A DNA stretch of 64,000 nucleotides from Tabrizicola sp. (GTDB lineage Bacteria; Pseudomonadota; Alphaproteobacteria; Rhodobacterales; Rhodobacteraceae), in NCBI RefSeq assembly GCF_030373185.1, contig NZ_JAUCZH010000005.1, positions 124,001 to 188,000 on the forward strand. The letters run 5' to 3'. Under the pieces are notes generated by a model. It ran no database searches. It saw only the letters and a list, made by a program, of their open reading frames with translations, and was not told the DNA's origin. Both the position numbers and the translations under genes were made by a program. Shown here in pieces: positions 59,366 to 64,000 of the stretch; within the stretch, counting starts at the first letter, position 1; each line of letters begins with the position of its first letter.

Positions 59366-59440
59366 CCGGAGGGTTTCACACCCTCCGGACCTCCCGTGGA
59401 GTATTTGGGAAAAGAGCAGGGAGATTTTGGGAAAATTTTA
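59366..59440 (-). repeat. TGTGAAA-loop hairpin element, copy 3
   Basis: Read on the minus strand: TAAAATT (59440..59434), a box with CTCCCTGCTC, CAAATACTCCAC, then stem CCGGAGGG (59388..59381), loop TGTGAAA, stem CCCTCCGG (59373..59366). It follows plsC on its own strand and is convergent with the SMR gene. Confidence 0.75.
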
Positions 59441-59486
59441 GGGATGCCGTGGGCGGCGGGGTCTGGTCCTTGCGGCTTTGGGGCCG

Positions 59487-60212
59487 TCAGGCCTTGAACC
59501 CGGCTTCGGCCATCAGTTGGTTCGACCGGGTTTCGACATCGGATTCCAGCCGCGCCATGAATTCCGGGATCGGCAGGCCCGGTTCGATGGGGGGCAGGAA
59601 TTCGACCACGGCCAGCCCGGGTTTGCGCAGGATGCCGCGCTTGGGCCAGAAGACCCCGACATTCGTGGCCACCGGATGGCAGGGCTGGGCGAGTTGTTCG
59701 TAAAGCAGGCCCGTGCCAACCTTGTAGGGCTTTCGGACGCCCGGTGCGACGCGGGTGCCTTGGGGGTAGATGATCAGTTGCCCCGGTTCAGCCGTGCCGC
59801 GCGCCACATCGGCCTTCATCTTGGCAATCGCCGCCCCGCGTTTGCCCCGGTTCACCGGCACGCAGCCCAGCATCAGCGCGTATTGGCCAAGGAAGGGTGC
59901 GTATAGCAGCTCGCGTTTCATCACGAATTTGCCTGCTGGCACGGCATTGAAGATCAGGATGATGTCAAGAAAACTCTGGTGTTTGGCGGCGATCACGGCT
60001 TCTGACGTCGGGGGGGTGCCGCGCACCTCGCACTTGAGGCCGCAGAGGATGCGCAGGGTGAAGATTACCCAGACGCAATAGGTCTTGCAGGCGGTTCGGG
60101 CGCCATGGCGTGAGAACAGCGCCCATGGCGCGAAGGCCAGCGCGATCACGGCCATGGCCAGATACATCTGGACCACGAAGATCAGCGACAGAACCCAGCG
60201 GATTGCGGTCAT
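59487..60212 (-). CDS. plsC: 1-acyl-sn-glycerol-3-phosphate acyltransferase
   Basis: 241 residues from ATG 60212. N-terminal membrane helix, HX4D motif as AAKHQSFLDIILIF, GCVPVNRGKRGAAIAKM, and IIYPQGTRVAPG. It acylates lysophosphatidate to phosphatidate. Its ATG overlaps the ftsX stop by 4 nt, so the order is ftsE-ftsX-plsC. Confidence 0.93.
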   Translation of the reverse strand: MTAIRWVLSLIFVVQMYLAMAVIALAFAPWALFSRHGARTACKTYCVWVIFTLRILCGLKCEVRGTPPTSEAVIAAKHQSFLDIILIFNAVPAGKFVMKRELLYAPFLGQYALMLGCVPVNRGKRGAAIAKMKADVARGTAEPGQLIIYPQGTRVAPGVRKPYKVGTGLLYEQLAQPCHPVATNVGVFWPKRGILRKPGLAVVEFLPPIEPGLPIPEFMARLESDVETRSNQLMAEAGFKA

Positions 60213-61105
60213 GTCAGTTCCTTCAGTTTGGCAAATGCGGCGCGGCGGGTGGCAAGGAAGGCAACCAGCGCGGCGATGGGTGGCAGGACCAGCGGCCAAA
60301 GCCAGCCGGTCCCGGTAAAGCCAAGCCCGGTCAGGAACCCGCCCGCAGCATCGGCGGCAGGCAGGGCGGCAACACCGGCAACACCCGCAGCCGCGCCCAG
60401 CGTGGCCCCGACAAGGGTGCGCAGCGTGAAGCGGCGGACAAAGGCGCGGGCAATGTAGCTGTCTTTCGCCCCGACAAGGCGCAGCACGCGGATCACCTCG
60501 GCATTGGCGGCCAGCGCCGCGCGGGCGGCCAGCGTGATCATCGCGGCCATTGCCGCGCCGATCAATGCAATGGACAGGACGCCAAGAAGCCGGATCCGGC
60601 CCGCTGCCTCGGCCAGGGGGCGGCGCCAGCGGGTGTGATCGTCCAGAAGTGCGCCGGGGGCTTCTGCGGCAAGGCGCTGGCGCAGGCCCTCGGCGTCATA
60701 GCCCGGATCGGCCTCGACCACTTCGAACAGGCGCGGGATCGGCAGCGCCTCGATCGGCAGACCGGGGCCGAACCAGGGCTCCAACAGGGCGCGGGTTTCG
60801 GCGTCGTCGATGGCGCGGAAGCTGGCAATGCCGGGGGTGGTGGCCAAGAGCGCAAGGATAGCGTCGGTCTGAAGCTGCACCTGTTCAGGTGGGGCGGACA
60901 GCCGGATCGTGGCGGTGCGGGCCAAGGCTTCGGACCAGCGGTCGGCCAGACGGCCCGAGGCAAGCGACAGCGCCAGCGCAAAGACGCACAGGAAAGCCAT
61001 CGCCCCCGCCGTGAAGCTGGTCAGCCAGACTGTCGGGCCAGAGGGCGGCACCACCTGAAGCGCGCGGGTCGCGGGGCTGGCAGGTTTCGCGGCGGGCGGC
61101 CTCAC
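60209..61105 (-). CDS. ftsX: cell division protein FtsX (ABC permease)
   Basis: 298 residues, four membrane helices (about 28-50, 175-200, 222-245, 265-285). The periplasmic loop (about 52-170) contains ATIRLSAPPEQVQLQTDAILALL; VIRVLRLVGAKDSYIARAFVRRF is the typical cytoplasmic coupling loop. With FtsE it activates peptidoglycan amidases or endopeptidases at the septum. Overlaps ftsE and plsC by 4 nt. Confidence 0.88.
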   Translation of the reverse strand: MRPPAAKPASPATRALQVVPPSGPTVWLTSFTAGAMAFLCVFALALSLASGRLADRWSEALARTATIRLSAPPEQVQLQTDAILALLATTPGIASFRAIDDAETRALLEPWFGPGLPIEALPIPRLFEVVEADPGYDAEGLRQRLAAEAPGALLDDHTRWRRPLAEAAGRIRLLGVLSIALIGAAMAAMITLAARAALAANAEVIRVLRLVGAKDSYIARAFVRRFTLRTLVGATLGAAAGVAGVAALPAADAAGGFLTGLGFTGTGWLWPLVLPPIAALVAFLATRRAAFAKLKELT

Positions 61106-61773
61106 AGATCGGCCCCCGCAAGCTGGATGCGGTGATTGGAAATCCGCAAGACCCGGGCCTGAAGCTGCGCCTTGGCCTGACGGATCAGGTTCAGGTCATG
61201 CGTGGCCATAAGGATCGTCTTGCCCATGCGGTTCAACTCGACCAGCAAGGTCAGGATGCGCAACGACATTTCCCAATCGACATTGCCGGTGGGTTCGTCG
61301 GCAAGGATCACGTCAGGGTCCACGATCACCGCCCGTGCCAGCGCCGCCCGCTGACGCTCCCCACCCGAAAGCTGGGGCGGCAGGGCGCTGGACAGATGGC
61401 TTAGCCCGACCCAATCCAGCAGATCGTCCAGATCCTGAGGGGCGCTTTCCCGTTCTGATACGGTGAAAGGCAGGGCCATGTTGGCGGCCAGCGACAAGTG
61501 ATCAAGGAACTTGCAGTCCTGATGCACGATCCCGATCCGCCGCCGGGTGCGGGCCACGTCATCGCGCGACAGGCTGGTGACATCGCGGTCAAACAAGGTG
61601 ACGCGGCCCGTGGTGGGCAATAGCTCGGCATAGGCCAGCTTGAGGAATGTCGATTTGCCAGACCCGGAAGGCCCGGTCAGAAAGTGGAACGACCCCGGTG
61701 CCAGCCGCAACGAAACGTCGGACAGAAGTTCCCCCCCGCTGTAGCTGTAGGCCGCATTCTCGAAGGCGATCAC
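61102..61773 (-). CDS. ftsE: cell division ATP-binding protein FtsE
   Basis: 223 residues from GTG 61773, set by GGAGG 7 nt upstream; the longer reading has no support. Walker A GPSGSGKSTFLKLAYAE, Q-loop GIVHQDCKFLDHLSLAANMALP, signature LSGGERQRAALARA, Walker B VILADEPTGNVD, H-loop MATHD. These match FtsE (with its KFLDHLS block) rather than a general importer ATPase. Confidence 0.94.
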   Translation of the reverse strand: MIAFENAAYSYSGGELLSDVSLRLAPGSFHFLTGPSGSGKSTFLKLAYAELLPTTGRVTLFDRDVTSLSRDDVARTRRRIGIVHQDCKFLDHLSLAANMALPFTVSERESAPQDLDDLLDWVGLSHLSSALPPQLSGGERQRAALARAVIVDPDVILADEPTGNVDWEMSLRILTLLVELNRMGKTILMATHDLNLIRQAKAQLQARVLRISNHRIQLAGADL

Positions 61774-61960
61774 GACAGGCCCTCCACCCGGGTTCCGGTT
61801 CAATTGATGCTTCACGCCGTGCAGAGACGCCACCCGACTGCGCTTTCCATCGCACAGGGGGAAACGATTGCACAAGAGTGCGCGACAAACCCTTGGAACA
61901 ACAGGAATTAGGGTTTACAAAGCGACGAGGGGAGCCGGAAACAGGCTTTGAGGGACAAGA

Positions 61961-62884
61961 ATGCGGTTGGTTTGCCCGAAATGTGAGGCCAAGTACGAAG
62001 TGCCTGACGACGCGATCCCGGATACTGGCCGGGACGTTCAATGCGCGAATTGCGGACATGCGTGGTTCCAGATGCGCGCAAGGCCTGCTGCGGCTGCGGA
62101 GGCGGTTGCCGCTGTCACCCAACCAACGCCAGACCCGGTTGCAGACCCGTTGCCGCAAGCCGTCGCGTCCTTGGACGCCAAGCCTGAGGGCGACGCACCA
62201 AAGACCGAACCAGCGCAGCCGGAAGCGGTTTCGACGGAAGAATCGTCCGAGGATGAGGATCTGCCCCGGACATCACCTGTCGAAGCGGAAATCCGGTCAG
62301 AGCCAGAGCCTGAAACCGCGCCTGCCGCCAATGCTGGCGCGCCCGCCGAAGATGAAGCCGGGGCAAGGAAGCCTGCCGCCTATGCGGTCGATGATGGCGT
62401 TCTTGCAATCCTGCGCGAAGAGGCAGAGCGCGAGGCGATCGCGCGGAGGGTCGAGGCGATCCCGCTGGAAACCCAACCCGGGCTCGGGATTGATTCAGCC
62501 ATGCCGGGCGCGCCGCCGATTGCAGGTGCCATGTCTGGCACCGATACAGATGTCGGCGCAAAGCCGGCCGCCCGGCGCGATCTGTTGCCGGATGTCGAAG
62601 AGATCAACTCGACCTTGCGCCCGTCAGAGGTTGCCACGGACGAAGCGGCAAGCGCAGCTCTGGCTGCGGAACAGGACGGGCGCAGCGGCTTTCGCAGCGG
62701 CTTTCTGCTGGTCATGGCTCTCGCGATCCTTGGTGCGGCTGTCTATATCGGGGCGCCTCGGCTTTCTGCCGCAGTCCCCTCGCTTGCCAAGCCCTTGGCG
62801 GCCTATGTTGGTGCGGTTGATGGTCTGCGGCTGAACCTGGACGGATTGATGCGGTCCGCCACCATCGCAATCAACGGCGAGTAG
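61961..62884 (+). CDS. MJ0042-type zinc-ribbon membrane protein
   Basis: 307 residues. N-terminal zinc ribbon with Cys5/Cys8 (LVCPKCEAKYEVPDD) and Cys28/Cys31 (DVQCANCGHAWFQ), matching TIGR02098/MJ0042. A long acidic, Ala/Pro-rich, probably disordered region runs about 40-235. One membrane helix is at about 246-266 (SGFLLVMALAILGAAVYIGA), followed by a short C-terminal domain. Unknown role; its divergent position next to ftsEX is common in Rhodobacterales and hints at an envelope or division link. Confidence 0.85.
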   Translation: MRLVCPKCEAKYEVPDDAIPDTGRDVQCANCGHAWFQMRARPAAAAEAVAAVTQPTPDPVADPLPQAVASLDAKPEGDAPKTEPAQPEAVSTEESSEDEDLPRTSPVEAEIRSEPEPETAPAANAGAPAEDEAGARKPAAYAVDDGVLAILREEAEREAIARRVEAIPLETQPGLGIDSAMPGAPPIAGAMSGTDTDVGAKPAARRDLLPDVEEINSTLRPSEVATDEAASAALAAEQDGRSGFRSGFLLVMALAILGAAVYIGAPRLSAAVPSLAKPLAAYVGAVDGLRLNLDGLMRSATIAINGE

Positions 62885-62968
62885 GCTCTGGACTGACCAA
62901 ATCGGCTTGCTCCTCGGCTGGCAGGCCTTTATCCCTGCTGGCCAAGCCATCGCCCGCGAGGAGCCGCC

Positions 62969-64000
62969 ATGACCAACCAGCGTTTCGACAAGTCCAAGCT
63001 TCCCAGCCGTCACGTGACCGAAGGGCCGGCGCGCGCGCCGCACCGCAGCTATTTCTACGCGATGGGGATCACGGAAGAAGAGATCCACCAGCCCTGGGTT
63101 GGCGTCGCGACCTGCTGGAACGAAGCAGCGCCTTGCAACATCGCGCTGAACCGTCAGGCGCAGATCGTCAAGCACGGCGTCAAGAAGGGTGGCGGCACCC
63201 CGCGTGAGTTCACCACCATCACCGTGACCGATGGCATCGCAATGGGACATGAAGGCATGCGGTCGTCGCTGGCCTCGCGCGATGCGATTGCCGATACGGT
63301 GGAACTGACGATGCGCGGCCACTGCTATGACGCGCTGGTCGGTCTGGCGGGCTGCGACAAATCCCTTCCGGGGATGATGATGGCGATGGTTCGCCTCAAC
63401 GTGCCTTCGGTCTTCATCTATGGCGGATCAATCCTGCCGGGCCGCTACAAGGGGCAGGACATCACCGTTCAGGACATGTTCGAAGCCGTCGGCAAGGTTC
63501 AGGCCGGCAACATGTCGGAAGCGGAACTTGACATCATGGAACGGGTTGCCTGTCCGTCCTCGGGTGCCTGCGGGGCGCAGTATACCGCCAACACCATGGC
63601 CTGCGTGTCCGAAGCCATCGGCCTTGCGCTGCTGAATTCCTCTGGCGCCCCCGCGCCCTATGAAAGCCGCGACCAGTATGGCGAGGCGTCGGGCGTGTCG
63701 GTCATGACCCTGATCGAAAAGAATATCCGCGCGCGTGATGTCGTGACCCGCAAGTCGCTGGAAAACGCCGCCCGCGTGGTGGGTTGCACCGGTGGCAGCA
63801 CCAACGCCGCGCTGCATCTGCCCGCCATCGCGCATGAGGCGGGCATCGATTTCGACCTTTTTGACGTGGCCGCGATCATGAAGGACACGCCCTATTTCGT
63901 CGACCTTCGCCCGGGCGGGAAATATGTGGCCAAAGACCTTTACGAGGTTGGCGGTGTGGCCGTGGTGATGAAGGAACTGGCGAAAGAGGGGCTTTTGCAC
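62969..64000 (+). CDS. ilvD: dihydroxy-acid dehydratase (3' part outside window)
   Basis: Partial: 344 codons, open at the right edge; full length is about 575-610. GAGGAG precedes ATG 62969. Cluster and metal ligands: VATCWNEAAPCNIALN (Cys), LVGLAGCDKSLPGMMMAMVRL, PSSGACGAQYTANTMACVSEAIGLAL, VVGCTGGSTNAALHLPAIA. It dehydrates dihydroxy-isovalerate and dihydroxy-methylvalerate in branched-chain amino acid synthesis with an Fe-S cluster. Confidence 0.97.
   Translation, partial: MTNQRFDKSKLPSRHVTEGPARAPHRSYFYAMGITEEEIHQPWVGVATCWNEAAPCNIALNRQAQIVKHGVKKGGGTPREFTTITVTDGIAMGHEGMRSSLASRDAIADTVELTMRGHCYDALVGLAGCDKSLPGMMMAMVRLNVPSVFIYGGSILPGRYKGQDITVQDMFEAVGKVQAGNMSEAELDIMERVACPSSGACGAQYTANTMACVSEAIGLALLNSSGAPAPYESRDQYGEASGVSVMTLIEKNIRARDVVTRKSLENAARVVGCTGGSTNAALHLPAIAHEAGIDFDLFDVAAIMKDTPYFVDLRPGGKYVAKDLYEVGGVAVVMKELAKEGLLH

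Noticed and set aside
44194-64000. tRNA genes in the intergenic gaps
   Set aside because: No cloverleaf-compatible T-arm (GGTTCGAATCC-like) was seen in any gap of sufficient length.

Overview
The window is GC-rich, densely coded chromosomal DNA. It almost certainly comes from a Rhodobacterales alphaproteobacterium close to Rhodobacter, Cereibacter, Tabrizicola or Gemmobacter. Supporting signs are an FdsGBACD-type molybdenum formate dehydrogenase, the purH-lspA-bamF-M16-M16 block, an RpoE/ChrR singlet-oxygen pair divergent from the UfaD/UfaO furan-fatty-acid cluster, an ethylmalonyl-CoA-pathway malyl-CoA lyase (mcl1), and a BciA-type 8-vinyl reductase of bacteriochlorophyll synthesis. Together these suggest a facultative or aerobic anoxygenic phototroph. 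I see no tRNA, rRNA, CRISPR array, prophage or insertion sequence.

Layout. 1-5.3 kb: truncated L,D-transpeptidase, large secreted phytase-like esterase, creatinase, zinc-ribbon protein and cytochrome c. 5.4-11.9 kb: P1 peptidase, moaE-moaD-pgsA, uvrC, a structured 299-nt gap with DnaA-box-like sites, then an SDR/small zinc protein/S49 peptidase operon. 11.9-18.8 kb: LysR regulator plus fdsG-B-A-C-D. 18.8-22.1 kb: rmlCBDA for dTDP-L-rhamnose. 22.2-24.6 kb: two-gene saccharopine (lysine) pathway. 24.7-31.9 kb: heparinase-like protein, purH, lspA, bamF and two M16 peptidase-family proteins. 32-34.3 kb: sbtA-sbtB bicarbonate transport followed by bciA. 34.4-38 kb: mutL-rmuC-hutD.

38-44.1 kb holds rpoE-chrR and, divergently, five coupled genes homologous to the R. 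sphaeroides RSP1091-RSP1087 operon. Both promoters fit the TGATC-N18-TAA pattern of singlet-oxygen sigma-E. 44-52.9 kb is mostly housekeeping: rsmB, an SDHAF4-like protein, dapB, rbfA, truB, rplT-rpmI, pyk and N-formylglutamate amidohydrolase. 52.9-57.9 kb: azlCD, D-amino-acid transaminase, dipeptide epimerase/DgcA-like racemase, mcl1 and a pyruvyltransferase-like protein. 58-64 kb: accA, an SMR exporter, plsC-ftsX-ftsE, an MJ0042 zinc-ribbon membrane protein and the 5' part of ilvD.

Most operons are translationally coupled by 4-nt ATGA/GTGA overlaps. The main non-coding signals are: a hairpin family with an invariant TGTGAAA loop and covarying stems at three convergent gene ends; three tandem hairpins inside the saccharopine gene pair; a LysR-type dyad overlapping the regulator's stop codon before fdsG; and a multi-hairpin stretch after mcl1. 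No wholly novel system is proven. The most promising leads are these RNA/DNA elements, the sigma-E/furan-lipid cluster with its matched promoters, and the sbtA-sbtB-bciA linkage.
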